A stretch of DNA of 64,000 bases. It comes from Aeromicrobium sp. 9AM. Its GTDB lineage: Bacteria; Actinomycetota; Actinomycetes; Propionibacteriales; Nocardioidaceae. Of the stretch, positions 23,245-31,482 are shown piece by piece; within the stretch, counting starts at the first letter, position 1, and each line of letters opens with the position of its first letter. Location: NCBI RefSeq assembly GCF_902506105.1, contig NZ_LR733304.1, positions 2,031,458 through 2,095,457 on the forward strand, in the 5' to 3' direction. The translations under genes were made by a program, and so were the position numbers. The notes beneath the pieces were generated by a model. It did no database searches. It saw only the letters and a program-made list of their open reading frames with translations, and was not told the DNA's origin.

Positions 23245-24972
23245 TCACCGACGTTTTTTGAACAAGTTCTTGATGAGCTCGCGGGCCAACGTGCGGCTCG
23301 CCTCGCCCACGGCGCGATCCACGGGCGACATCCGCCGCGATCTGGGCCTGCTCGGAGCCTTCTGCCTCGCCAGGCGATCGGCCTCCTTCTGAAGGCGCTC
23401 GGCCTCCTTCTGCTCCCACTGCTTGCTGGTCTCCTCCGCCGAGGCGGCCACCTCCGCGTCAGCCTTCGCGCCGAGAATCTCGCTGGCCGACTGAGGATTG
23501 ACTGCCGTGCCGTACTTGGCCAGCAGGGGTGATGCCGTGACGGCGGCCTGAATCTGGTCGGCCGGCGTCGGGTCCATCGAACCCTGTGGCGCCCTGAGCC
23601 GCGTCCACGCGACGGGAGTCGGCGCACCCTTGTCGCTCATCACGGTCACGATCGCCTCACCGATGCCGAGGGACGTCAAGACCTCCTCGAGGTCGTACGT
23701 CGTGTTCGGATACGTCGAGACGGTCGCCTTGAGCGCCTTCGCGGCATCGGGGGTGTGCGCCCGCAGCTGGTGCTGCACCCGCGATCCCAGCTGCGCCAAC
23801 ACGTCGCTGGGTACGTCCTTGGGGGTCTGCGTGACGAAGAAGATGCCGACGCCCTTGGACCGGATCAGGCGTACGGTCTGCGTGATCGTCTCCAGGAAGT
23901 CGTCCGACGCATCGGCGAACAGCAGGTGCGCCTCGTCGAAGAAGAAGACCAGCCTGGGCTTGTCGGCGTCGCCGACCTCGGGCAGCTCGGTGAACAGCTG
24001 CTTGAGCAGATACATGAGGAACGTCGAGAACAGCGCCGGCTTGTCCTGCACCCCGGGCACCTCGAGGAGCGACACGATGCCGCGGCCGTCGGGCGCCGTG
24101 CGCAGGAAGTCGGACACGACGATCTCCGGCTGGCCGAAGAACTGGTCGGCGCCCTCGTCGGCGAATGCGATCAGCTCGCGGAGGATCACGCCGACCGTGG
24201 CGGCGGACAGGCCCCCGAGGTTCTTGAGCTCGGCCTTGCCCTCGTCGCCCGTGAGGTGCGTCAGGACGTCGCGCAGGTCGTTGAGGTCGACCAGCGGCAG
24301 CGAGGCGTTGCGGGCGTAGTGGAACACCAGTCCCAGGGACGACTCCTGGGTGGCGTTGAGGCCCAGCACCTTCGACAGCAGGGTCGGGCCGAACCCGTCG
24401 ATCGTGGCGCGCACGGGCAGGCCCATGCCGATGCCGCCGAGGGCGAAGTACTCCGTCGGGGTGGCGACGGACTGCCAGTCCTGGCCGATGCTCCTGGTCC
24501 GTTCGAGCAGCTTGTCGTTCGACGTTCCGGGCGTCGCGATGCCGGACAGGTCACCCTTGATGTCGGCCGCGAACACCGGTACGCCGTTGGCGGCGATCTG
24601 CTCGGCGAGCACCTGCAGCGTCTTGGTCTTGCCCGTGCCGGTGGCGCCAGCGACGAGTCCGTGCCGGTTGAGCATGGCGAGCGGTATGCATACCTGGGCC
24701 TCGGGGACTGGGGTGCCGTCGACCAGGGCGCCCATCTCGATCGCGGTGCCCTCGAAGGCGTAGCCGGCCTTGATGATCTCGACGATCTCGCTGGCTGCGG
24801 GACTCGCCTTGGGCTCCTCGGCCTCGGCCTCGCTCGCCACAGCCTCGCGCGCTGCGGCCGCGAGCTCGTCGGCCTTCTTCTGCGCCGCGTCCGCCTCGGC
24901 CTGGGCCTCCTGAGCCGCCTTCGCAGCCTCTGCGGCGGCCGTCTGAGCGTCGTCGTCGGTCGTCATGGCCAT
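23245..24972 (-). CDS. HerA-like helicase/ATPase (DUF853 family)
   Basis: 575 aa. An Ala/Glu-rich N-terminal coiled coil (about residues 8-60) precedes a RecA-like ATPase core: Walker A AGATGTGKTKT (about 97-107), IKGDLSGI, and Walker B RLVFFFDEAHLLF near residue 345, with KGVGIFFVTQTPKDVP as sensor region. The C-terminus is very basic. DUF853 proteins are HerA/FtsK-related and widespread in actinobacteria; the DNA-processing role is inferred. It is divergent from the small gene at 25015. Confidence 0.87.
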   Translation of the reverse strand: MAMTTDDDAQTAAAEAAKAAQEAQAEADAAQKKADELAAAAREAVASEAEAEEPKASPAASEIVEIIKAGYAFEGTAIEMGALVDGTPVPEAQVCIPLAMLNRHGLVAGATGTGKTKTLQVLAEQIAANGVPVFAADIKGDLSGIATPGTSNDKLLERTRSIGQDWQSVATPTEYFALGGIGMGLPVRATIDGFGPTLLSKVLGLNATQESSLGLVFHYARNASLPLVDLNDLRDVLTHLTGDEGKAELKNLGGLSAATVGVILRELIAFADEGADQFFGQPEIVVSDFLRTAPDGRGIVSLLEVPGVQDKPALFSTFLMYLLKQLFTELPEVGDADKPRLVFFFDEAHLLFADASDDFLETITQTVRLIRSKGVGIFFVTQTPKDVPSDVLAQLGSRVQHQLRAHTPDAAKALKATVSTYPNTTYDLEEVLTSLGIGEAIVTVMSDKGAPTPVAWTRLRAPQGSMDPTPADQIQAAVTASPLLAKYGTAVNPQSASEILGAKADAEVAASAEETSKQWEQKEAERLQKEADRLARQKAPSRPRSRRMSPVDRAVGEASRTLARELIKNLFKKRR

Positions 24973-25001
24973 ACGCTACCTCCGGCCATCGGGCAGCCTG
25001 T

Positions 25002-25014
25002 CTACACTGACCGG
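25002..25014 (+). promoter_or_regulatory. -10 element for a probable leaderless transcript
   Basis: TACACT at 25002-25007 stands 7 bases before the GTG at 25015, and no ribosome-binding sequence lies between. This is the spacing of leaderless actinobacterial mRNAs. No clear -35 was seen. Confidence 0.5.
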
Positions 25015-25320
25015 GTGATCTTCAGGAGGGTGAGCGAGGGACGCCCCTATCCGGACCACGGGCTGACTCAGAGCACGTGGGCCGAGATCTCGCCTTCGCA
25101 GGTGCGGCTCGACGATCTGACGACCACCAAGACCCAGCTCGACCTCGAGCACCTGCTGGATGACGACTCGACCTACTTCGGCGACCTGTTCGCCCACGTC
25201 GTGAGCTGGCGGGGCGAGCTGTTCCTCGAGGATGGCCTGCACCGCGCGCTGCGCGCCGCCCTCCAGCAGCGCAACATGCTGCATGCCCGCGTCCACTCGA
25301 TCGACAAGTCGGCGACCTGA
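25015..25320 (+). CDS. Small conserved actinobacterial protein, often labelled VapB-like antitoxin
   Basis: 101 aa, GTG start: IFRRVSEGRPYPDHGLTQ at the N-terminus, then DLTTTKTQLDLEHLLDDDSTYFGDLFAHVVSWRG and LEDGLHRALRAALQQR. I recognise the family as one often annotated as a type II VapB-like antitoxin. No PIN-domain toxin gene is adjacent, so an antitoxin role is doubtful. It precedes the LytR C-terminal-domain gene by 79 bases, a pairing I believe recurs in related genomes. Confidence 0.75.
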   Translation: MIFRRVSEGRPYPDHGLTQSTWAEISPSQVRLDDLTTTKTQLDLEHLLDDDSTYFGDLFAHVVSWRGELFLEDGLHRALRAALQQRNMLHARVHSIDKSAT

Positions 25321-25343
25321 TGAGCGAGCGCAGCGAGCGAAGC
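25321..25343 (+). repeat. Stop-anchored repeat after the small VapB-like gene
   Basis: TGAGCGAGCGCAGCGAGCGA begins on the base after the TGA stop (25318-25320). Same family as the copies near 15113, 42295 and 60368. Confidence 0.65.
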
Positions 25344-25399
25344 AACAGCGCACTCATGACGGCACCTCCGTATCGTGGCTTTTTCACGGAGGTGACGCC

Positions 25400-25915
25400 A
25401 TGAGCCGCGCATACCGGGTGCTGACGCTGGTCGTCGCCGCTGGCATCTTCGCCTTCGGCGGCATCACGGGCTTCCGTCTCCTGACGTCGAGCGCCGACAC
25501 TGTCGATGCGGCCCCCACCTGCACCAACAAGACGGTCAAGAAGGGCGAGAAGCTCGACAGCAACCTCGTCACGGTCAACGTCTTCAACTCGTCGACCCGC
25601 TCGGGCCTGGCCAACCGCGTCACGATCAACCTGCAGACCAACGGCTTCCTCGGCGGCGTGATCGGCAACAACGAGAGCGCCACCAAGCCGAGCCGCGTGG
25701 CGATCCTGACCGACGACCCGAGGGATCCGCGCGTACGCCTGGTGGCGAGCCAGTTCAAGGACAAGGTCGCCTATCGCAAGCCCGACGTGACGGTCGACGG
25801 CGGCGTCGTCGTCATCGTGGGCGACGACTACGCGGGCCTGCGCAAGAAGGCCCCGACCCGCATCACGTCAGACCGCGAGATCACGGCCTGCGTCCCCACG
25901 ACGCCCCTGCCGTAG
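25400..25915 (+). CDS. LytR C-terminal-domain protein, membrane anchored
   Basis: 171 aa. One N-terminal hydrophobic helix (about residues 9-28) anchors the protein; the outside part has the LytR_C pattern: VTVNVFNSSTRSGLANRVTINLQTNGFLGG, then AILTDDPRDPRVRLVASQF and VVVIVGDDYAGL. This domain is found on or beside LytR-CpsA-Psr cell-wall ligases; here no catalytic LCP domain is present. ATG 25400 follows a strong GGAGGTGA ribosome site. Role at the envelope is inferred. Confidence 0.83.
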   Translation: MSRAYRVLTLVVAAGIFAFGGITGFRLLTSSADTVDAAPTCTNKTVKKGEKLDSNLVTVNVFNSSTRSGLANRVTINLQTNGFLGGVIGNNESATKPSRVAILTDDPRDPRVRLVASQFKDKVAYRKPDVTVDGGVVVIVGDDYAGLRKKAPTRITSDREITACVPTTPLP

Positions 25916-26021
25916 GAACCCTCCCCACGTCAGCGGGTCGACTCACGAGGTTTCGTCATCGGGCGGCTTCGCCGCGATCGCTCAACCTGGGTTCGGCGCT
26001 CGGCCGCGGGCGGCCTCGACC

Positions 26022-27512
26022 TCACCCACCCTCGATGCCCCAGCCGGCCAGCCGGCCGTGGCGGCCGACAGCCCGCAGGCGGTTCTCGGCCTGCTCGCGT
26101 ACGGCTCGGTCGGCGACGATCAGCAGGTCGTCGTGGATCGCGATCCGGTCGGTGCGATGCGGTACGAACGTCGCCCCGTCACGGACCACCAACGACACCG
26201 AGGCGCCCACCGGCAGCCGCAGCTCGCCGATCTCGACGCCGGCGAGCTTGGAGCCGCTCGGCACCCGGATCTGGAGCAGGTCGGCCGAGACGCGCTCGAG
26301 CGGCGCCGCCTCGACCTCGACGTCGCGCGCCTCGTCACTGAGCACCCCGCACCAGGCGGCCAGCCGGGCGAGCGGAGCGGCCTGCACCAGCGTGTAGACG
26401 ACGACCGCGACGAAGACCACGTTGAACAGGTCGCGCGATCCGTCCACGTCGGCCGCGAGCGGGATCGTGGCGAGCACGATCGGCACGGCGCCGCGCAGGC
26501 CGGCCCAACCGATGAACAGCTGCTCGCGGAGATCGCGTTTGAACCACACCGCGCAGGCGAAGACCGACAGCGGACGCGCGACGAACGTGACGATCGCCCC
26601 GGCCGCGAGCCCGTGCCAGACGTGCCACCAGCGCAGCTCGTCCGGCGTGGCCAGCAGGCCGAGCATCACGAACAGGCCGATCTGGGCGAGCCAGCCGATG
26701 CCCTCGACGAACGACCGCGTGGCGACGCGGTGCGGGAGCTCGGTATTGCCGAGCACGAGCGCCGCGACGTAGACCGCCGCGAACCCGCTGGCGTGCAGGT
26801 AGGCGGCCGAGCCGTACGCCAGCACTGCGAACGCGAACACCACGAGGGGATAGAGGCCGGATGCCGGCAGGGCGACTCGGCGCAGGCCGTTGGCGCCGAT
26901 CCAGCCGATCGCGAAGCCGATGAGACCGCCGGCGATGAGCTCGAAGACGATCAGCCCGATCAGGGCCAGCACCCCGTGATCGAGCGCATCGTGGGCGCTG
27001 ATCGCGACGACCAGCACCACGATGGGGGCGTCGTTGAGGCCGGACTCGGCCTCGAGCGTGCCGGTCACCGAGTGGCGCAAGGGGACCGTGCGCAGGACCG
27101 AGAACACCGCCGCGGCATCCGTCGGTGTCAGCACCGCCGCCAGCAGGATCGAGAGCTCCCAGTCGAGGTCGAGCAGGAAGTGCGCGCCTGTGGCGACCAC
27201 CGTGACGCTGATGACCGAGCCGAGAGTCGCCAGCAGCAGGCCGTAGCCGAGGTTGGGTCTGACGTGCTCCCACTTGGTCGTCAGACCACCCTCGGCGAGG
27301 ATCAGCACCAGCCCGCCGAATCCCAGCGCGTGCGCGAGGTCGGCATCCGCGAACTGGATGCCGAATCCGGAGCTGCCGAGCAGCAGGCCGAGGAACAGGT
27401 AGACGAGCAGCGACGGGAGCCCGGCCGTGACCGAGACGCGCACCGCGAGAATCGCCAGCACCAGGACGCCGGAACCGATCAGGAGGACCTGGTCGAGCTG
27501 GTCGGCATCCAC
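26022..27512 (-). CDS. CPA1 K+/H+ (or Na+/H+) antiporter with C-terminal RCK_C domain
   Basis: 496 aa. About 12 membrane segments (residues 8-390) include the CPA1 signature ESGLNDAPIVV near residue 155 and TPTDAAAVFSVL before it. A cytoplasmic RCK/TrkA-C domain fills residues about 405-480 (ISADLLQIRVPSGSKLAGVEIGELRLP). This is the NhaP2/CvrA arrangement, a potassium/proton antiporter whose RCK_C domain may sense a nucleotide such as c-di-AMP. It converges with the LytR_C gene. Confidence 0.88.
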   Translation of the reverse strand: MDADQLDQVLLIGSGVLVLAILAVRVSVTAGLPSLLVYLFLGLLLGSSGFGIQFADADLAHALGFGGLVLILAEGGLTTKWEHVRPNLGYGLLLATLGSVISVTVVATGAHFLLDLDWELSILLAAVLTPTDAAAVFSVLRTVPLRHSVTGTLEAESGLNDAPIVVLVVAISAHDALDHGVLALIGLIVFELIAGGLIGFAIGWIGANGLRRVALPASGLYPLVVFAFAVLAYGSAAYLHASGFAAVYVAALVLGNTELPHRVATRSFVEGIGWLAQIGLFVMLGLLATPDELRWWHVWHGLAAGAIVTFVARPLSVFACAVWFKRDLREQLFIGWAGLRGAVPIVLATIPLAADVDGSRDLFNVVFVAVVVYTLVQAAPLARLAAWCGVLSDEARDVEVEAAPLERVSADLLQIRVPSGSKLAGVEIGELRLPVGASVSLVVRDGATFVPHRTDRIAIHDDLLIVADRAVREQAENRLRAVGRHGRLAGWGIEGG

Positions 27513-27612
27513 GAAAGGTTCCTCCCAGGGTGTCGACGGACCCTGATTCTATCGGTCCTCGAGCGTGCACCTGACCGCTCGCATACGATGCGGGACGACG
27601 AAGGAGGCCGGC

Positions 27613-28332
27613 GTGGAACACGTCCGCTACGGCGACGATGACTCACAGTTCGGCGAGCTGACCCGTGCCGCCGGCCCGGCCAAGGGAGTCGTCGTCGTGA
27701 TCCACGGCGGATTCTGGCGGGCCGCGTACGACCTGGCGCTCGGCCGCCCGCTTGTCGCGTCACTCGTGGAGCACGGCTGGACGGCGTACAACCTGGAGTA
27801 CCGCCGCGTCGGCAACGGCGGCGGCTACCCGCAGACACTCGACGACGTCGCGGCCGGCATCGACGCGCTCGCGACCGTCGCGGGCCTCGACACCACGACG
27901 GTGATCACGCTCGGGCACTCCGCCGGCGGGCATCTCGCCGTCTGGGCCGCCGGCCGGCCGAAGCTGACCGGTACGTCGTGGGCAGACCCGGCGGTGCCGG
28001 TGACCGCGGCGATCTCGCAGGCGGGCGTCCTCGACTTCCACACCGCCGTGCATCTCGGTAGCGGGGCCGCAGCGGCATTCATGGGCGACCACGACGAGAT
28101 CGCGTATGCCGATCCGACCGCCCAGATCCCCCTCGACGTACCGGTGCGCTGTGTCCACGCCGCCGACGACGACACCGTGCCGATCAGCCAGTCGATCGAG
28201 TACGCCGACCGCACCAACGCGACCGGCGGCGACGCAGAGCTGGTGGAGGTCACGGGAGGTCACTTCGACGGGATCGACCCCTCGTCGGCCGCATGGGCCC
28301 GGACCTTGCAGGTCGTGGACGACCTGCGCTGA
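27613..28332 (+). CDS. Alpha/beta hydrolase, kynurenine-formamidase-like
   Basis: 239 aa. The oxyanion-hole motif HGGFW (about residues 35-39) is characteristic of kynurenine formamidase/BD-FAE hydrolases; the nucleophile elbow is GHSAGG, with the acid near HAADDDTVP and the catalytic His in TGGHFDGIDP. It would hydrolyse an ester or amide in the cytoplasm. GTG 27613 has AAGGAGG six bases upstream. No tryptophan-degradation genes are nearby, so kynurenine formamide as substrate is only possible. Confidence 0.83.
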   Translation: MEHVRYGDDDSQFGELTRAAGPAKGVVVVIHGGFWRAAYDLALGRPLVASLVEHGWTAYNLEYRRVGNGGGYPQTLDDVAAGIDALATVAGLDTTTVITLGHSAGGHLAVWAAGRPKLTGTSWADPAVPVTAAISQAGVLDFHTAVHLGSGAAAAFMGDHDEIAYADPTAQIPLDVPVRCVHAADDDTVPISQSIEYADRTNATGGDAELVEVTGGHFDGIDPSSAAWARTLQVVDDLR

Positions 28333-28333
28333 C

Positions 28334-28378
28334 ACACAGAAGGAGTGCCCCGACCGATGGTCGAGGCACTCCCTGTGT
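28334..28378. terminator. Bidirectional terminator between convergent genes
   Basis: ACACAG ... CTGTGT flank a longer stem GGAGTGCC-x-CGACC / GGTCG-x-GGCACTCC with a GAT loop. It lies directly between the hydrolase stop (28332) and the csbD stop (28389), so it can end both transcripts. Confidence 0.8.
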
Positions 28379-28388
28379 GAGCGGGTGC

Positions 28389-28562
28389 TCAGTGCTTGAA
28401 GGCGTCCTTGACGTTCTCGGCCGCATCCTTGAGATCGGCCTTCGCCTGGTCGCCCTTGCCTTGGCGCTCCAGCTCTTCGTCGTCTGTGGCTCCGCCGACG
28501 GCCTCCTTGGCCTTGCCCTTGGCGTCCTCGGCGGCGTTGCTCAGCTTGTCATCCAGTCCCAT
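28389..28562 (-). CDS. CsbD-family stress protein
   Basis: 57 aa, translated by hand: it begins MGLDDKLSNAAEDAKGKAKE and ends DAAENVKDAFKH. The repeated AxDxKGKxKE...GDQAKADLKDA pattern, small size and high charge are typical of CsbD-like proteins, which are induced by general stress and are often intrinsically helical; their molecular role is not established. AAAGGAG stands upstream of the ATG at 28562. Downstream is the shared terminator at 28334-28378. Confidence 0.88.
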   Translation of the reverse strand: MGLDDKLSNAAEDAKGKAKEAVGGATDDEELERQGKGDQAKADLKDAAENVKDAFKH

Positions 28563-28621
28563 GAGGAACTCCTTTCATCGGCTACCGGTCGACGTACCCG
28601 GTTCGCGGCGTCGTAACCACC

Positions 28622-29053
28622 TCAGTCGGGTGTCGCCTCGTGGTGCCGGCGGCCGTGCGTACGGCGCTCCTCCTTCATCTCCGCCTCGAACAGGTGCGTG
28701 CGGCCGTCCGCGAGGGCCTCGCGTGCTGAGCGCTCGTGCTCCCGGAACGCGGCGTAGTAGCCCGCGTCGTACTCCTCGATGACCTGGAACGTCCAGCGAC
28801 CCTCCAGCACGTTGCGGCCGATGAGCTCGGTGTCGAGGCGGTCGGCGATCTCGTCATGACCAGCCTTGCGGAACAGGTCGACGGCCCCGTCGAGCGCCAG
28901 GTCGGCTTCGCCCGTACGGCGGTGGAACGTGTAGAGCTGGCCGCGCGCCTCCTCGATGATCTCGAGTGCCTCGCTGAGCTTGCCGAGCGCCTCGACCGTG
29001 ACATCGTCGACGCCGTCGGGCCGCGTGTGCTCAGGCTTCGGTTGATCTCCCAT
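28622..29053 (-). CDS. Conserved hypothetical actinobacterial protein
   Basis: 143 aa, soluble, helical and charged: VTVEALGKLSEALEIIEEARGQLYTFHRRTGEADLALDGAVDLFRKAGHDEIADRL, then IGRNVLEGRWTFQVIEEYDAGYY and a His/Arg-rich tail. I recognise it as a recurring actinobacterial protein of unknown function but cannot assign a domain. It lies between the CsbD gene and a MalY-like gene on the same strand. Confidence 0.75.
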   Translation of the reverse strand: MGDQPKPEHTRPDGVDDVTVEALGKLSEALEIIEEARGQLYTFHRRTGEADLALDGAVDLFRKAGHDEIADRLDTELIGRNVLEGRWTFQVIEEYDAGYYAAFREHERSAREALADGRTHLFEAEMKEERRTHGRRHHEATPD

Positions 29054-29096
29054 GGAGCCACGCTAGAACGGCGGCCCGACCTCGGCACGTCGAGCG

Positions 29097-30239
29097 CTAC
29101 GCCCTCCCGACGACCCGGCCCATCCGCTCCAGCGCCTCCGCGAGTATCTCCGGGGTCGTACCGAAGTTGAGCCGTACGTGCCCCTCGCCATGGTGGAACG
29201 GCAGGCCGGAGTTGACCGCGACCCGGCCGTGCTCGAGGAAGGCGGCCGCGGGGTCGTCGCCGAGCCCCAGCTCGCGGCAGTCGATCCAGGCCAGGAACGT
29301 CCCGGGACCGCCGCCCCAACGGGCGTCGGGCAGGTGCTTCGCCAGCAGGTCGGCCAGCAGGACCCGATTGGCCGCGAGGTCGGTGTGCAGCGCGTCGAGC
29401 CATGCTCCGCCCTCGCGGTACGCCGTGGTGTGTGCCAGGACGCCGAAGTGGCTGGGCCCGTGACCCACGACCTCGGGCAGTCGAGCGAGGTCAGCAGCCG
29501 CATCCTCACCGGCCACGAGCAGCGCAGCCTTCATGCCGGCGAGGTTCCACGCCTTCGACGCCGAGACCAAGGCGAACGCGTTTCCCGTCCCGTCGAGGCT
29601 CAGATAGGGCACGAACCCGTCCGCCACCAGCGGGCCGTGGATCTCGTCGACCACGACCCTCACGTCGTACGTCTGCGCGAGGGCCGCGACACCACGGAGC
29701 TCCTCGGTCGTGTGGACGATCGCGGTCGGGTTCTGCGGGTTGCACAGCAGGTACGTCACCGGGCGGCCGCCGGAACGGGCGTGGATGAAGGCAGCCTCCA
29801 GCGCGTCGAGATCGAGTCGGCCACCCTCACCGAGCGGCGCCTCGACGACCTCACGGCCGGCGTGCTCGACGAACCCGAAGAACGGGGGGTAGACCGGTGG
29901 GTTGACCACGACCGGATCGCCGGGCGAGGACACCACGCCGAGCGCCTCGACGATGCCCGTCATGACGTCGGCGACCAAGGACGTACGGCTCGGGTCGACG
30001 CCGCCCCACGACCACCGCTCGGCGGCGAACGCAGCGAAGGCCTCGGCATAAGCCGTGCCGTGCGGATAGCCGGTGTCGCCCTCGGCCACCGCTTGCGACA
30101 CCGCACGCGCGATGGGGTCGGCGAGGCGTACGTCCATCTCAGCCACCCACAGGGGCAGCACATCCGGGTCGTGCTCCCGCCACTTGATGCTCGTGCGGCG
30201 CCGCAGGTCCTCGAGGGTCAGCTCACGGAGGGGATGCAT
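29097..30239 (-). CDS. PLP-dependent MalY/PatB-type cystathionine beta-lyase
   Basis: 380 aa, fold-type I aminotransferase. The PLP lysine is in [12 protein letters not shown] (about residue 225); the N-terminal [16 protein letters not shown] and DTGYPHGTA motifs identify the MalY/PatB group, which cleaves cystathionine or cysteine conjugates to thiol, pyruvate and ammonia. I chose ATG 30239 (MHPLREL), which gives the usual N-terminus, over an upstream ATG at 30266. Start region faces the divergent ferredoxin-reductase gene. Confidence 0.88.
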   Translation of the reverse strand: MHPLRELTLEDLRRRTSIKWREHDPDVLPLWVAEMDVRLADPIARAVSQAVAEGDTGYPHGTAYAEAFAAFAAERWSWGGVDPSRTSLVADVMTGIVEALGVVSSPGDPVVVNPPVYPPFFGFVEHAGREVVEAPLGEGGRLDLDALEAAFIHARSGGRPVTYLLCNPQNPTAIVHTTEELRGVAALAQTYDVRVVVDEIHGPLVADGFVPYLSLDGTGNAFALVSASKAWNLAGMKAALLVAGEDAAADLARLPEVVGHGPSHFGVLAHTTAYREGGAWLDALHTDLAANRVLLADLLAKHLPDARWGGGPGTFLAWIDCRELGLGDDPAAAFLEHGRVAVNSGLPFHHGEGHVRLNFGTTPEILAEALERMGRVVGRA

Positions 30240-30323
30240 GTAGCCATCATGGTCGGCTGCACGCAATGCGCATCACACGGCCGTATCCCTTGCGGGTTCA
30301 GTGAACACGTGTGACCCTAGAAA

Positions 30324-30340
30324 TGTAACCCAGAGTTACA
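30324..30340. promoter_or_regulatory. TGTAAC-N5-GTTACA dyad upstream of the desaturase operon
   Basis: TGTAAC (30324-30329), spacer CCAGA, GTTACA (30335-30340): perfect 6-bp arms, 22 bases before the ATG at 30362. Size and symmetry fit a TetR-type operator, as expected for acyl-CoA desaturase genes. The regulator is not in this window. Confidence 0.55.
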
Positions 30341-30361
30341 CCCTCGATCCGGAGAGTCCCG

Positions 30362-31450
30362 ATGCCCGAGCCACTCACCGAACGAACCCCCGCGCTGCAA
30401 CGTCTGCGCAGGGTCGCCGCGACCCTCACCACGCCGCTGGCCCCCGACGACTACCTCAAGCTGATCAACCCGCTGTGGTCCCAGCGCGAGCTGCGCGGCC
30501 GGGTCGAGAAGGTCATCCCGGAGACCGAGCGCGCCGCCACCTTGGTGATCAAGCCCGGATGGGGCTGGTCCTGGGATCATCACCCCGGCCAGTACATCGG
30601 CATCGGCGTCGAGCTCGACGGCCGCTTCCACTGGCGGTCGTACTCGCTGTCGTCGGTCCCGCTCAAGGAGAACGGCACGGTCAGCATCACCGTCAAGGCC
30701 ATGCCGGAGGGATTCCTCTCCGAGCACCTGGTCAACGGCCTCGCGCCGGGCACGATCGTGCGCCTCGCGGCGCCGCAGGGCGACTTCGTGCTGCCCGACC
30801 CGCCACCGGAGAAGGCCCTGTTCCTCGTCGGAGGCAGCGGCATCACCCCGGTCATGTCGATCATCCGGACCCTCGACCGTCGTGGCTCGATGCCTGATGT
30901 CGTGCTGGCCTACTCCGCGGTGCACCCCGAGGACATGATGTTCCGCGACGAGCTGCGACAGCTCGCCGAGACCCACGAGAGCTTCGCCCTGTACGAGCGG
31001 TTCACCGACACCGACGGCATCCTCACCCCGGAGCAGCTCGACGACGTGTGCCACGACTGGATGGACCGCGAGACCTGGGCCTGCGGCCCCGGCCCGATGC
31101 TCGACGCGTTCACCGATCACTACAAGCGCCTCGGCCGCGACGAGCACATCCACGTCGAGCGCTTCACCCTCAACACCGCCGGCGGCGAGGCCTCGGGCGG
31201 CACCGTGACGTTCGGCGTCGGCGGGCCCTCGATCGAGGTCGACGGCGCCACCACATTGCTCGAGGCGGGCGAGCAGGCCGGCGTCAACATGCTGTTCGGC
31301 TGCCGCATGGGCATCTGCCACACGTGCGACGTCCCCCTGGCCTCCGGCCGCATCCGCGACCTGCGCAGCGGCGAGGAGCACGACAACCCCAACGAGTACA
31401 TCCAGACCTGCATCTCGGTCGCCGCCGGCGACTGCACCCTGACCCTCTAG
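30362..31450 (+). CDS. Ferredoxin reductase partner of the DesA3-type desaturase (Rv3230c-like)
   Basis: 362 aa in three modules: an FAD domain (about 40-140, HWRSYSLSSVP), an NAD domain (about 145-260, LFLVGGSGITPVMS and WACGPGPML), and a C-terminal plant-type [2Fe-2S] ferredoxin (about 275-362) with CRMGICHTC and a distal Cys in QTCIS. It passes electrons from NAD(P)H to the membrane desaturase encoded 32 bases downstream, as in mycobacterial Rv3230c-DesA3. GGAGAG precedes ATG 30362. Confidence 0.92.
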   Translation: MPEPLTERTPALQRLRRVAATLTTPLAPDDYLKLINPLWSQRELRGRVEKVIPETERAATLVIKPGWGWSWDHHPGQYIGIGVELDGRFHWRSYSLSSVPLKENGTVSITVKAMPEGFLSEHLVNGLAPGTIVRLAAPQGDFVLPDPPPEKALFLVGGSGITPVMSIIRTLDRRGSMPDVVLAYSAVHPEDMMFRDELRQLAETHESFALYERFTDTDGILTPEQLDDVCHDWMDRETWACGPGPMLDAFTDHYKRLGRDEHIHVERFTLNTAGGEASGGTVTFGVGGPSIEVDGATTLLEAGEQAGVNMLFGCRMGICHTCDVPLASGRIRDLRSGEEHDNPNEYIQTCISVAAGDCTLTL

Positions 31451-31482
31451 CCGGCCCACCCTCCACACAGAAGGAGAGACAC

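Noticed and set aside
25015-25320. A toxin-antitoxin module
   Set aside because: The VapB-like label rests on family naming only; no PIN-domain or other toxin gene is adjacent.
26058-27641. Plus-strand 527-codon frame opposite the CPA1 antiporter
   Set aside because: Asp/Arg/Glu/Gln-rich antisense translation typical of the complement of membrane-protein genes.
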